A DNA stretch of 64,000 nt from JAANXG01 sp034520625 (GCA_034520625.1 JAXHNI010000004.1:186001-250000), one strand, 5' to 3'; counted from the first letter of the stretch, positions 1 through 8,731 are shown. Notes: a model not told the origin generated them from the letters alone. A program made the numbers and translations.

Positions 1-714
1 GTCTATCGGCCAAGCCCGCCCGCACACCGCGTAGACATCGTACAGGTCGGTGCCGGACAGCGCGATGTAGGCGCCCAGGCCGATCTGGGGCAGCATGATG
101 AGGAACAGGATCAGGATCCGCAGCCCGAAGCTCAGGGCCGCCACCGGCCCCGCCGGTCTCGGGTTCAGCATGAGCCACCAGAACAGAAGCCCGTCGATGA
201 GCATACTCCAGTTCATGACGTGGTACAGGGTCAGGCTGAGCATGGCGTCGAAGTGAATCTCCGGCGTAAGCCAGAAATAGATCAACCCGACAAACAGAAT
301 CGGGGCCACCACGGGGTGCTGGACGAACCGGTAAGGTATCTGCAGGGCGGCGTGCTGCCACGCCGGCCGCAGCCAGCGTTCTCGGAGGCCGTCCGGTAGC
401 CCGAGCGCCAGGACCGGCCAGGGCACGGACAACGCGATCAGGAATGGCCCCGCATGGTGCAGCACCAGGTGCTGGAGGCGGTGTATGAAAAATACGTATT
501 GGGCGTAGTAGTCGATGCGCGTGTGCAGCACCGCGTAGCAAAGCGCCAGCCCGAGGAGAAAGGCGATGCGGCGCCCCGCGCTGATGTGCTCGCCCCGGGC
601 GCGCGCCGCCCGCAGCCCACGCAGGTACAGGATCAGTACGACGGCGGTGCTGACGACGGCAAGGTACGAGAACTGGTACGGCGCGAGGAAACGCAGCCAG
701 GCGGACGGATCCAT
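1..714 (-). CDS. CtaG-type cytochrome c oxidase assembly membrane protein (3' end outside window)
   Basis: The reading frame starts at ATG 714 and runs off the left edge, so only the first 238 residues are visible. The translation (MDPSAWLRFLAPYQFSYLAV...) is strongly hydrophobic with about six membrane segments. It has the histidine-rich pattern HRLQHLVLHHAGPFLIALS near residue 85 and a conserved HVMNWSMLIDGLLFWW stretch near residue 180. Both fit the caa3_CtaG family, thought to help assemble the copper centre of haem-copper oxidases at the inner membrane. No oxidase gene lies in the window. It is divergent from the betaine operon. The family call is from recognition of the translation and no alignment was run. 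Confidence 0.75.
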   Translation of the reverse strand, partial: MDPSAWLRFLAPYQFSYLAVVSTAVVLILYLRGLRAARARGEHISAGRRIAFLLGLALCYAVLHTRIDYYAQYVFFIHRLQHLVLHHAGPFLIALSVPWPVLALGLPDGLRERWLRPAWQHAALQIPYRFVQHPVVAPILFVGLIYFWLTPEIHFDAMLSLTLYHVMNWSMLIDGLLFWWLMLNPRPAGPVAALSFGLRILILFLIMLPQIGLGAYIALSGTDLYDVYAVCGRAWPID

Positions 715-844
715 GCGCGTAGTCTACACCAGATTCCGGATCCGCCCGCTCGTCGATAACGCGTGTCGTTACGCGAAGCGCGCGCGGCAGGCGCGTTTCC
801 GCTGCTTTGATCGGGTCCGGGGGTGCCGTCCGGCGGGAGCCGGT

Positions 845-880
845 TTGACTGGTACGGGCAAAAAAGGTAAGTATATATAA
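845..880 (+). promoter_or_regulatory. Possible promoter of the betaine operon
   Basis: TTGACT at 845-850 is followed by an A/T-rich stretch (aaaaaaggtaagtatatata, 860-879) that stands out in GC-rich surroundings. Spacing to TATATA at 872-877 is long (21 nt) and the 17-nt alternative TAAGTA at 868 is a weak match, so the -10 element is uncertain. The location between divergent genes, upstream of a hairpin cluster, supports a promoter for the gene starting at 1229. Confidence 0.35.
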
Positions 881-893
881 CGACCTGTCTGCA

Positions 894-979
894 CGGCGGC
901 TTGCTCTAACATGCAAGTCTCGCCGTCGCCGCGGGAATGATGAGTTCCCGCCGAAAATCAAGCACGAGTGCTGCTTGAT
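894..979 (+). promoter_or_regulatory. Cluster of three hairpins in the betaine operon 5' leader
   Basis: Three consecutive inverted repeats are visible. First, a two-part stem pairs CGGCG (894-898) and CTTGC (900-904) with GCAAG (913-917) and CGCCG (921-925). Second, GCGGGAA (931-937) pairs with TTCCCGC (945-951). Third, ATCAAGCA (957-964) pairs with TGCTTGAT (972-979). They sit 250-335 nt before the start codon of the betaine-synthesis gene. No match to a known riboswitch consensus was recognised. The rest of the leader (980-1228) shows no obvious gene. Confidence 0.45.
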
Positions 980-1228
980 GCCGCGAAACCGGGGTCCGGA
1001 CATGCGCCGGCCCTGCGCGTTGCAAGAGGCTTCACGGCCTTTAGTCAAAACTCCTTCAACTCTGCAGTTTTTTGCAGCCGGGCAGGTCAGACCAATCCCG
1101 TAAACCGGGAGAAAACGACGATATCGAAGCTGACGGATGCCGCCGGCCCGGCGGGAATTCGCCCGGCATGGGATGGGCTGCGCCCGGACATCACCCACAC
1201 AACGACACTACCCCACGGGAGGAAACAT

Positions 1229-2845
1229 ATGGCGGGACTACCTGACAATGACCAATACAGAAACGAATACACCAAGGCGTTCGTCTCGAACTGGGACGAC
1301 CTGATCGACTGGGACGGACGGGAACAGGGCGAGTCCGCGTTCTTCCAGCGCCTTTTGAATTCCTACGGCGTGGAGCACGTTGCCGACATTGCGTGCGGCA
1401 CCGGGTACCACTCGGTGAAGCTCGCTCAGTACGACTTCACCGTCACCGCCACCGACGGTGCGGAGACCATGGTGCAGCAGACGAGGGAAAATGCCGCCGC
1501 CCAGGGCATCAGTCTGCACGACCTGCGCTGCGTCGACTGGCTGAACCTCGGCAAGGAGTTCGGCGATGCCGCATTCGATGCGGTGGTCTGCCTCGGCAAT
1601 GCCTTCACCCATCTTTTCGATCACGAAGCGCGGCGGGACGCGCTGGCGGCAATTTACGCCGTGCTCAAGCCGGGCGGCCTGGTCATCATCGACCACCGCA
1701 ACTACGACAGCATCCTGGACCAGGGTTACAACAGCAAGCACCGCTATTACTACACCGGCAATACTGTCGATGTGCAGCCGATCCAGACGTCCAGGCGGAT
1801 GGTGAAGTTCGAGTACGCCTTCGACTCCGGCGAAACCCATCACCTGACGCTTTATCCGCTCAAGCAGAACTACATGACCCACTTGCTGGAGGACGCTGGC
1901 TTCATGGATGTCACGCGGTATGGCGATTTCGAGCGGCCCTATGATCACTACGACCCCGACTTCATCCAGCAGGTAGCCTTCAAGCCGAAGAAGCCGATAC
2001 GCCATCAGGGGCCTGCGGACAAGCTGACCCTGACCCAGAAGTTCGTCGCCGATACCAAGCGCTACTACGACGGCGCGGCGGACCAGATATACCGCGACAT
2101 CTGGGGCGAGAATATTCATCTGGGCTATTTCGAGAGCCGGGATGAACCGCTGCCGACGGCCATGGAACGCTCGAACCGGAGGATGGCCGAGGGCGTGGAG
2201 CTGGGTTCCGGCCACGAGATTCTCGAGGTCGCCTGCGGCTACGGTGCGCTCGCGCGTTACCTCGCCGGAACCTTCGGCTGCAAAGTACTGGCATCGAACA
2301 TCTCCGAGCGCGAGCTCGCCTGGGCCCGCGAGCTGACCGGGAAGGCCGGGCTCGACGACCTGGTGACGCTGGAGTACGGCGACTTCCACGAGCTGCCGTA
2401 CGCCGACGGCTGTTTCGACCAGTACTGGTCCCAGGAAGCGTTCCTCCACGCCGTGGACAAGGCCCAGGTGCTCAGCGAGGCTCATCGTGTGATCAAGCCG
2501 GGCGGCAGCCTGGTGTTCACCGATATCCTGGTACGCAGCCATACACCGGACGACATCCGGGAGCGTGTTTACGAGCGCGTGAATGCCCCGGAAATGTGGG
2601 ATGCGCCCGATTACCGCCGGGCGCTGGAAAATCTGGGCTTCGAGATCAGGATCGAGGAGGATTGGTCCTCGAACGTCGCGCCCACCTACGCCTGGGTGCG
2701 GGACCAGCTCGAGAAGCGCCGGGTGGAATTCGAGGACCGCATCGGCCGCGAGCTCGTCGACCGTACCTCGAAAGCCCTGCAGTTCTGGGTGGACCGCGCC
2801 AACGAAGGCTATATCGGCTGGCTGTACGTTGTGGCCCGCAAGTAG
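1229..2845 (+). CDS. Fused glycine/sarcosine N-methyltransferase and sarcosine/dimethylglycine N-methyltransferase
   Basis: This 538-residue protein would make the osmolyte glycine betaine from glycine in three SAM-dependent methylations. Two class I methyltransferase modules are visible. The first has motif I VADIACGTG near residues 51-60 and a GGLVIIDHRNYD stretch. The second has ILEVACGYGALARYLA near residues 331-346 and YWSQEAFLHAVDK. The modules correspond to GSMT and SDMT, which are separate proteins in some halophiles and fused in others. Start ATG 1229 follows a GGGAGGAAAC ribosome site; the frame is open further upstream, but those residues do not look like the family. The next gene is metK, which supplies the methyl donor. 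Confidence 0.9.
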   Translation: MAGLPDNDQYRNEYTKAFVSNWDDLIDWDGREQGESAFFQRLLNSYGVEHVADIACGTGYHSVKLAQYDFTVTATDGAETMVQQTRENAAAQGISLHDLRCVDWLNLGKEFGDAAFDAVVCLGNAFTHLFDHEARRDALAAIYAVLKPGGLVIIDHRNYDSILDQGYNSKHRYYYTGNTVDVQPIQTSRRMVKFEYAFDSGETHHLTLYPLKQNYMTHLLEDAGFMDVTRYGDFERPYDHYDPDFIQQVAFKPKKPIRHQGPADKLTLTQKFVADTKRYYDGAADQIYRDIWGENIHLGYFESRDEPLPTAMERSNRRMAEGVELGSGHEILEVACGYGALARYLAGTFGCKVLASNISERELAWARELTGKAGLDDLVTLEYGDFHELPYADGCFDQYWSQEAFLHAVDKAQVLSEAHRVIKPGGSLVFTDILVRSHTPDDIRERVYERVNAPEMWDAPDYRRALENLGFEIRIEEDWSSNVAPTYAWVRDQLEKRRVEFEDRIGRELVDRTSKALQFWVDRANEGYIGWLYVVARK

Positions 2846-2853
2846 CGGCTTTG

Positions 2854-2881
2854 CCGGCCGGGGTGTCGCAGCCCCGGCCGG
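2854..2881 (+). promoter_or_regulatory. GC-rich hairpin between the methyltransferase and metK
   Basis: CCGGCCGGGG (2854-2863) and CCCCGGCCGG (2872-2881) form a perfect 10-bp stem with an 8-nt loop, 9 nt after the stop codon of the fused methyltransferase. No T-run follows, so it is more likely an mRNA-stabilising, processing or attenuating element than a full terminator. An AAGGAGG ribosome site for metK follows at 2926-2932. Confidence 0.55.
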
Positions 2882-2939
2882 ACCCAACCCAACCCCGGGG
2901 CCGCCGGTTCCGTGGTCCCAACAACAAGGAGGCATATCA

Positions 2940-4121
2940 ATGCGCAACGAATACCTGTTCACCTCGGAATCCGTATCCGAGGGGCATCCCGACAAGCTGG
3001 CCGATCGCATCTCCGACCGCGTCCTCGACGCGGTGCTGGAGCAGGATCCGAACGGCCGTGTCGCCTGTGAAACCCTGGTCAAAACCGGACTGACCCTGGT
3101 TGCCGGCGAGATCACTTCCGACGCGAACTTCGACCTCGAGGCGCTGGTTCGCAAGACCATCACCGACGTCGGCTACGATCGCTCCGAAGTCGGGTTCGAC
3201 GGCAATACCTGTGCCGTCATCAATGCCGTCGGCAAGCAGTCGCCGGATATCGCCCAGGGAGTGGATCGCAGAAAGCCCGAGGAGCAGGGCGCCGGCGACC
3301 AGGGCTTGATGTTCGGCTATGCCTGCAACGAGACGGACGTGCTGATGCCGGCACCGATCACCTACGCCCATCGCCTGGTGCAGCGCCAGTCCGAAGTCCG
3401 CAAATCCGGCGAGCTCGACTGGCTGCGCGCCGACGCCAAGAGCCAGATCACCATGCGCTACGACGACCGCGGCAAGCCCACCGGGGTCGATGCCGTCGTG
3501 CTGTCGACCCAACACGACCCCTCGATTTCCCAGAGCGATCTGCACGAGGCGGTCATGGAGCACATCATCCGCCCGGTGGTGCCGGAGAAGTGGCTTAACG
3601 AGTGTCCTGCCGAAAACATTCACATCAACCCGACCGGGCGTTTCGTCACCGGCGGCCCGGTTGGCGACTGCGGTCTCACCGGCCGCAAGATCATCGTCGA
3701 CACCTACGGCGGTATGGCGCGGCACGGGGGTGGAGCGCTGTGCGGCAAGGACCCGTCGAAGGTCGACCGGTCCGCGACCTACGCCGGACGCTATGTCGCC
3801 AAGAACATCGTCGCCGCGGGCCTTGCGGAGAAGTGCGAAATCCAGGTTTCCTATGCCATCGGCGTTGCCGAGCCGACGTCGGTCAGTATCGACACCTTCG
3901 GCACCGGCCGGGTACCCGATCGCGAGATCGAGAAGCTGGTGCGCGAGCACTTCGATCTTCGGCCCTACGGCATCATCAACATGCTGGACCTGGTCCGGCC
4001 GATCTATACGCCGACGTCGGCCTACGGCCATTTCGGCCGGGATGATATCGACCTGCCGTGGGAGCGTACGGACCGCGCCGACGCCCTGCGCAGCGACGCG
4101 CCGCTGGCCGCCACGGCCTGA
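2940..4121 (+). CDS. metK: S-adenosylmethionine synthetase
   Basis: The 393-residue protein condenses methionine and ATP to SAM in the cytoplasm. The family features are clear: FTSESVSEGHPDK at the N-terminus, GAGDQGLMFGYACNE near residue 118, and KDPSKVDRSATYAGRYVAKN in the C-terminal half. The usual GGAFSGKDP loop reads GGALCGKDP here. The ATG follows a strong AAGGAGG site with 7-nt spacing. Its position 94 nt behind the betaine methyltransferase suggests it serves betaine synthesis, which uses three SAM per betaine. Whether it is the only metK in the genome cannot be judged from this window. Confidence 0.95.
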   Translation: MRNEYLFTSESVSEGHPDKLADRISDRVLDAVLEQDPNGRVACETLVKTGLTLVAGEITSDANFDLEALVRKTITDVGYDRSEVGFDGNTCAVINAVGKQSPDIAQGVDRRKPEEQGAGDQGLMFGYACNETDVLMPAPITYAHRLVQRQSEVRKSGELDWLRADAKSQITMRYDDRGKPTGVDAVVLSTQHDPSISQSDLHEAVMEHIIRPVVPEKWLNECPAENIHINPTGRFVTGGPVGDCGLTGRKIIVDTYGGMARHGGGALCGKDPSKVDRSATYAGRYVAKNIVAAGLAEKCEIQVSYAIGVAEPTSVSIDTFGTGRVPDREIEKLVREHFDLRPYGIINMLDLVRPIYTPTSAYGHFGRDDIDLPWERTDRADALRSDAPLAATA

Positions 4122-4405
4122 CCACACGCCGCCGCGACCGGGCCGGGGGGTGCGAACGCTCCCCGCAGCGCACGCATACCGGCCCCGCAGGGGATGCGGG
4201 TGTGGTTGCGGGCGACGCCGAACTGGTCCGATGGAGGCGCGGTCGCCTGAGGTGCCTGCGGGTCGGGGGCACCGTTCCGCAGGCCCGGGCGTGCACTCTG
4301 CGCCGCGCTCCGCCGGCGGCGGGGACCGCGGCCGTGGGCATGGCTGTTGCGTTATGATCCGGGCCAACGGAAAGTGTCCTGTACGCCGAATTGGCCCACG
4401 CCCCG
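4122..4405. other. Intergenic region with no recognised gene
   Basis: This 284-nt GC-rich stretch separates metK from the MFS gene. Short GC-rich inverted repeats occur, as expected at this composition, but there is no hairpin with a T-run, no tRNA-like fold and no convincing small coding sequence. Confidence 0.5.
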
Positions 4406-5677
4406 ATGACACCCGCTGACTCGGCGCCGTCCCTGCTGACCCGCCGCCGCATTCTCGCCGTCTGTGCGGCGCGGGTATTCCTGTTCGCGACCTTCATGAC
4501 CGTCGCCGCCACGATTCCGGTGACCATGAGTGAATGGAGCTTGACCGCTGCGGCGGCCGGCGCCATCGTGTCCAGCTTCACCGTTGGCTACGCGGTATCG
4601 TTGTTCCTGTTCGCCTGGGCCGCCGATCATCTCGGCGCGAAGCGGATGGTGTGCCTGTCCGCCGTCGCGGCCGCGGCCACCAGCCTCGCCTTCGGTATTC
4701 TGTCGCGTGACTGGTGGACCGCCATGGTGCTTTACGGATTGGTGGGGCTGGCCCAGGGCGGGGTCTACACGCCGCTGGTCATGGTCTTCTCCGACGAGGC
4801 GCAGCCCGCCCAGCGCGGTAATGCCATGGGCTGGCTCATCGCCTCCACTTCCGTGGGCTATGCGGCGTCGCTGGCCGCTGCGGGAATCGGGGTCGCGCTG
4901 GGCGGCTGGCGGCTGGCCTTCGTGCTGACCGGGTTCCTGCCCCTGGTCGGTGCCGTGGTGCTGATTATCGCGCTCGCCCCGTTGCCGAATCGGATCCATC
5001 CCCGGCCGATGGGTACCCGGGTCGCGGACGAGATGCTGCACAGCCGCGAGCCGCGGCTCCTGATCGGCGGCTACGTCGCCCACTCATGGGAACTCCTGGG
5101 CATGTGGGCGTGGATCCCGGCCTTTCTTGCTGCGGGGTTCGCGCTCAAGGGCATCGAAACCGCCGGGGCTACCGTATCCGGCGCCTACTTGTCAGGGGTC
5201 CTTCACCTGTTCGGTGCCATGGCGGCATTCACCATGGGGCGGCTGTCGGACCGGGCCGGCAGGCGGCCGGTGCTCATCATGCTGGCTGGCGCCGGTGCGC
5301 TCCTTTCCTTCACGATCGGCTGGTTCGTGCATGCCCCATCCATCTTTCTGGTACCGCTGGCGTTCGCCTACGCTTTCGCCTGCCTGGCAGACTCGCCGGT
5401 CCTGACCACGGCTCTGGCGGAAGCGATTCGGCCCGGGTATCTCGGCGCGGCGCTGGCCTGGCGGGGGCTCGCCGGATTCGGCGCCGGCGCTTTGGCACCG
5501 TTGGCAGTGGGTTTCGCCCTGGATGCGTTCGCGGCAGCAGGCCCCGCCGTATCCTGGGGACTGGGTTTCGCCACCCTGGGAATCGGCGGCGCGGCAGCGG
5601 TTGCCTGCGCCCTCGCACTGTGCGGTTCCGCAGCGGACAGGGCGAACGACCGGAACGTTCGCGGGGGGACGGAGTAG
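4406..5677 (+). CDS. MFS permease
   Basis: A 423-residue inner-membrane protein with about twelve hydrophobic segments. The major-facilitator loop 2-3 signature appears as AWAADHLGAKRMVCLSA near residue 72, and a related LSDRAGRRPVLI occurs at the start of the second half near residue 280. The overall look is that of small-solute MFS carriers such as the CynX/NimT group; the substrate is unknown. ATG 4406 is chosen over an in-frame TTG at 4391; neither has a strong ribosome site. It lies downstream of the betaine operon but 284 nt away, so cotranscription is uncertain. Confidence 0.8.
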   Translation: MTPADSAPSLLTRRRILAVCAARVFLFATFMTVAATIPVTMSEWSLTAAAAGAIVSSFTVGYAVSLFLFAWAADHLGAKRMVCLSAVAAAATSLAFGILSRDWWTAMVLYGLVGLAQGGVYTPLVMVFSDEAQPAQRGNAMGWLIASTSVGYAASLAAAGIGVALGGWRLAFVLTGFLPLVGAVVLIIALAPLPNRIHPRPMGTRVADEMLHSREPRLLIGGYVAHSWELLGMWAWIPAFLAAGFALKGIETAGATVSGAYLSGVLHLFGAMAAFTMGRLSDRAGRRPVLIMLAGAGALLSFTIGWFVHAPSIFLVPLAFAYAFACLADSPVLTTALAEAIRPGYLGAALAWRGLAGFGAGALAPLAVGFALDAFAAAGPAVSWGLGFATLGIGGAAAVACALALCGSAADRANDRNVRGGTE

Positions 5678-5759
5678 GGCGTTTGGTCCGGCGGGTATAC
5701 TCGACGGCCGACTGAATGCCGCGTATGTCGGGATCAAGCGGCAAACAACGAGACGAGAC

Positions 5760-6734
5760 ATGAGAGCAGCATGGTATGAGCAGCAGGGGCCGGCCCGCGA
5801 GGTGTTGACGGTCGGCGAGATGGATAACCCGGTACCGGGGCCCGGAGAGCTGCGCATCCGCGTCGCCGCATCCGGTGTCAATCCCGGCGATCTCAAGAAG
5901 CGCCGGGACGAGTTCGGCTGCGGAATGCCGTACCGTCGGGTGATACCGCATAGCGACGGCGCCGGCGAGGTGGACCGGGTCGGTGACGGCGTATCCGGTG
6001 ACTGGATGGGGGAGCGGGTCTGGTGCTTCGGCGCCCAATCGGGTCGGCCTTTCGGCACCGCAGCCGAATACACCATCGTACCGGCGCGGCAGGCGGTGCT
6101 GTTGCCCGAAGGCGCGTCGATGGAGCAGGGCGCCTGTCTGGGCATGCCGGGCATCACCGGCTACCGGGCGGTTCACGCCGCGGGGCCGCCGGCGGGACGC
6201 ACCGTGCTGGTCCGGGGCGCCGCGGGCGCCGTCGGCCTGTGTGCGGTGCAGATGGCGAAGCGGGCCGGGGCCCGCGTCATCGCGGTGGTGCGCTCGGGCG
6301 AGCACGAGTCGACTGCGCGGAGCGCAGGCGCGGACGAAGTCCTCGTAGCCGGGTCGGCGCTGGTGGCGGGCATCCGGGATACGGTACCGGACGGCGTTGA
6401 TCACATTGTCGAACCGGCGTTCTCCGCCAATGTTATCGAAGACGTGGAACTCCTCGCCCCCGGCGGTTCCATCGCCACCTACTCGAGTGGAGACGGCCGG
6501 CCGCGGATTCCCTACTGGCCGCTGGCATTCAGCAACATCGGGCTGCATTTCCTGGGCAGCGACGATTTCCCGCTGCACGCCAGAGTCGCTGCGGCGCGGG
6601 ACCTGAATGCGGCCCTGAAAGCGGGCTGGCAGGGGTTCGAGATCGCGGCTCGGTTTCCCCTTGCGCAGATCGTCGACGCGCATGAACTCATGGAGCGGCC
6701 CGACCGCTGTGGCCGCGTGGTCGTGAGCGTATAG
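5760..6734 (+). CDS. NADPH:quinone reductase-like MDR oxidoreductase
   Basis: A 324-residue medium-chain dehydrogenase/reductase without the structural zinc lobe. The N-terminal GroES-like part contains VAASGVNPGDLKKR (about residues 38-51). The Rossmann motif VLVRGAAGAVGLCAVQMAKR is at about 149-168. This resembles the zeta-crystallin/quinone oxidoreductase group, which uses NADPH to reduce quinones or enones. The ATG at 5760 begins the conserved MRAAWYEQQGPA start. The neighbours do not suggest a substrate. Confidence 0.85.
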   Translation: MRAAWYEQQGPAREVLTVGEMDNPVPGPGELRIRVAASGVNPGDLKKRRDEFGCGMPYRRVIPHSDGAGEVDRVGDGVSGDWMGERVWCFGAQSGRPFGTAAEYTIVPARQAVLLPEGASMEQGACLGMPGITGYRAVHAAGPPAGRTVLVRGAAGAVGLCAVQMAKRAGARVIAVVRSGEHESTARSAGADEVLVAGSALVAGIRDTVPDGVDHIVEPAFSANVIEDVELLAPGGSIATYSSGDGRPRIPYWPLAFSNIGLHFLGSDDFPLHARVAAARDLNAALKAGWQGFEIAARFPLAQIVDAHELMERPDRCGRVVVSV

Positions 6735-6756
6735 ATCCACCAGGAACCGATGAGCC

Positions 6757-6828
6757 GTGAGCCCAACCGACATTCGAATCTGCTTTATCGGCGACTCATT
6801 CGTGAACGGTACTGACGAGGAGGCCGCG
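6757..6828 (+). pseudogene. Truncated SGNH/GDSL hydrolase, N-terminal remnant
   Basis: From GTG 6757 the translation reads MSPTDIRICFIGDSFVNGT, which is the block I (GDS) beginning of small SGNH esterases (typically RICFIGDSFVNGTG). After about 18-24 residues the similarity is lost and the frame continues as unrelated low-complexity sequence. The nucleophile-containing start is present, but the rest of the roughly 200-residue enzyme is missing, so this is a deletion remnant. Confidence 0.6.
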
Positions 6829-6910
6829 CTGGGTCGGTTCATCACCGGACTGGTGGTTTCCCGCGGTCGCCGCCCCGGGTCCGCCGGCGCGGCGCCGCGA
6901 GTGATTCCGT

Positions 6911-7255
6911 TCAGCCGAGATCCGGTTCGGTGGACCGGTAGCTGTCCAGCTTCTGCACCCGGTCCCACCAGTCGTCGAATCCCGGCGCATCGAAAACCTT
7001 AGACTTGTCGTCCACCAGGCTGACGTAGAAGCAGATCGGTGCCAGGTAGAGGTCGGCGAGCGTGGGCCGGTCGCCGGCGATATAGTCCGACTCGCCGCGG
7101 ATCTTCATGAGCTCGGCCAGCACCAGACGGGCGCCGGCGATGGATTTCTCCAGAAAGTCGGCGCCGGGGTTGCCCAGGAAGTCCGGAAACAGGTGGTAGC
7201 CCGCCACGCCCACCAGGGCGCCGTAGCCATAGGAGTCGATTCAGTGTATTCCAGC
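6911..7255 (-). pseudogene. Glutathione S-transferase, C-terminal remnant
   Basis: The minus-strand frame encodes about 115 residues typical of the all-helical GST C-terminal domain. It includes SYGYGALVGVAGYHLFPDF, FLEKSIAGARLVLAELM, and the diagnostic GDRPTLADLYLAPICFYVSL. The N-terminal thioredoxin-like half that binds glutathione is absent: upstream the frame meets a TGA within a few codons, about 40 nt before repeat copy A. The gene is therefore truncated. A GTG at 7213 could start a short peptide, but a functional enzyme is unlikely. Confidence 0.75.
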
Positions 7256-7294
7256 GGGCGCGGCCCGCTTTGAGACCCAGCGCCGGGGAACCGT

Positions 7295-7442
7295 CCGGTG
7301 CCGGGGGCCGTCCCCCAGGGCCGCTGTGAGGAGCGGCACAGGGAAGTGCCGTTTGCGGACCGAAGGATGGAATACGTCCGTGTACGCTCTGGCTCAAACA
7401 TCCCTGTTTTCGACAGCCCTGGGGGACGGCCCCCGGTACCGG
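7295..7442 (+). repeat. Inverted-repeat element, copy A
   Basis: The 148-nt element is bounded by 27-nt arms (7295-7321 and 7416-7442) complementary at all but one position. The interior has a CGGCAC/GTGCCG hairpin and a tract containing gctcaaacatccctgttttc. The same interior occurs in copies at 14.9, 50.4, 57.6 and 62.3 kb. It has no transposase gene and sits between two truncated genes (an SGNH remnant and a GST remnant on one side) and amrS. It resembles a MITE or mobile structured-RNA element. Confidence 0.9.
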
Positions 7443-7573
7443 CCTCCCGATCATGCGGGCATTCAAACCAGACCAACGCCTGTAACTCGCAAAGAGTTGC
7501 CATGTCAGTGGCGAGGGGCACCAGCTGGCGATCAGACCCATGGGTCCCGACTCAGTTGGGGCAATGATCTCGT

Positions 7574-8668
7574 TCAGGCCGACAGCCGCACCGGCAGCCG
7601 GCGGCGCCCCCAATTTCCGTGTGCGCCGGCGAAGCGTCCGGCACAGGCCGTGCCGCAGGCCAGGCAGCGGCCGGCGTCGTCGAGACTCCAATCGCTCAGC
7701 TGGTACCAGTCGCGTCCGATCAGCTTGTGGCCGCAGTGGTGGCAATAGGTGCTGCCGCCGTGTTCGTCGTGGACATTGCCGGTATAGGCGTAGCGCACGC
7801 CGTTGCGCACGGCGATGTCCCGGGACCGGGTCAGGGTGGCGGGAGGCGTGTGGTCCTTGTCGCGCATTTTCCAGTCCGGGTGGAACGCGGTGAAATGCAT
7901 CGGCACGTCCGGCCCCAGGTGCTCCACCACCCATCGGGTCATGGCCTCGATCTCCTGCGGGCTGTCGTTCTCTCCCGGAATCAGCAGGTCGGTGATCTCG
8001 AACCAGACATCCGTTTCCTGCTTCAGGTACTCCAGGGTTTCCAGCACCGGCGCCAGCTCGCCGCCGCAGATTTTTTTGTAGAACCGCTCCGTGAACGCTT
8101 TCAGATCCACGTTCGCGGCGTCCATGTGCTTGAAGAATTCGACGCGCGGCTCCGGGCAGACATAGCCCGCGGTGACCGCCACCGACTTGATGCCGTGCTC
8201 CCGGCAGGCCTGGGCGATGTCGATGGCGTACTCGTGGAAGATCACCGGGTCGTTGTAGGTGAATGCTACGCTGGTACACCCGGTCCTCTTCGCGGTCAAC
8301 GCGATCTGCTCCGGGGACGCGCCATCGGAGAGTGTGTCGATCTCACGGGACTTGCTGATATCCCAGTTCTGGCAGAACTTGCAGGCGAGATTGCAGCCGG
8401 CGGTGCCGAACGATAACACCGGCGTGCCCGGAAAGAAGTGGTTGAGGGGCTTCTTCTCGACGGGGTCGATACAGAATCCGCTGGAGCGGCCGTAGGTTTT
8501 CAGGACGATACCGTCGTTTTCCCTGGCCCGCACGAAGCACAGCCCGCGCTGGCCTTCCCGGAGGCGGCAGGCCCGCGGGCAGATATCGCACTGGATGCGC
8601 TGGTCGTCCACCTGGTGCCAGTACGCCGTCTTTACGGTGTCGCCCTGCTGGGGTAATGTTTGTCTCAT
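7574..8668 (-). CDS. amrS: AmmeMemoRadiSam system radical SAM enzyme
   Basis: A 364-residue radical SAM protein. The cluster-binding CxxxCxxC is AGCNLACKFCQNW (cysteines near 92, 96 and 99). It is preceded by an N-terminal cysteine group CDICPRAC and followed by a C-terminal CHHCGHK/CLACGTAC zinc-ribbon-like region. This layout matches AmrS (pyruvate-formate-lyase-activase-like), which co-occurs with AMMECR1 and Memo proteins; its substrate is not settled. ATG 8668 was chosen because MRQTLPQQGDTVKTAYW matches the start of the family. It is divergent from amrB with a 63-nt shared promoter region. Confidence 0.92.
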   Translation of the reverse strand: MRQTLPQQGDTVKTAYWHQVDDQRIQCDICPRACRLREGQRGLCFVRARENDGIVLKTYGRSSGFCIDPVEKKPLNHFFPGTPVLSFGTAGCNLACKFCQNWDISKSREIDTLSDGASPEQIALTAKRTGCTSVAFTYNDPVIFHEYAIDIAQACREHGIKSVAVTAGYVCPEPRVEFFKHMDAANVDLKAFTERFYKKICGGELAPVLETLEYLKQETDVWFEITDLLIPGENDSPQEIEAMTRWVVEHLGPDVPMHFTAFHPDWKMRDKDHTPPATLTRSRDIAVRNGVRYAYTGNVHDEHGGSTYCHHCGHKLIGRDWYQLSDWSLDDAGRCLACGTACAGRFAGAHGNWGRRRLPVRLSA

Positions 8669-8731
8669 GCGTTGCCACAACGGCCTTCGCCGTATTCTGA
8701 TGACCCGTTGGCTGTGGGATCCATCGCGGCC

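Noticed and set aside
1238..3163. Long open frame (641 codons) on the minus strand over the betaine methyltransferase
   Set aside because: It lies antisense to a clearly homologous gene, has no family resemblance, and is explained by the high third-position GC of the sense gene.
7298..7567. Small open frames inside the repeat copies that give similar peptides from copy to copy (for example around SLFSTALGD)
   Set aside because: They arise because the repeats are alike; the arms constrain the sequence, reading frames differ between copies and no ribosome sites precede them.
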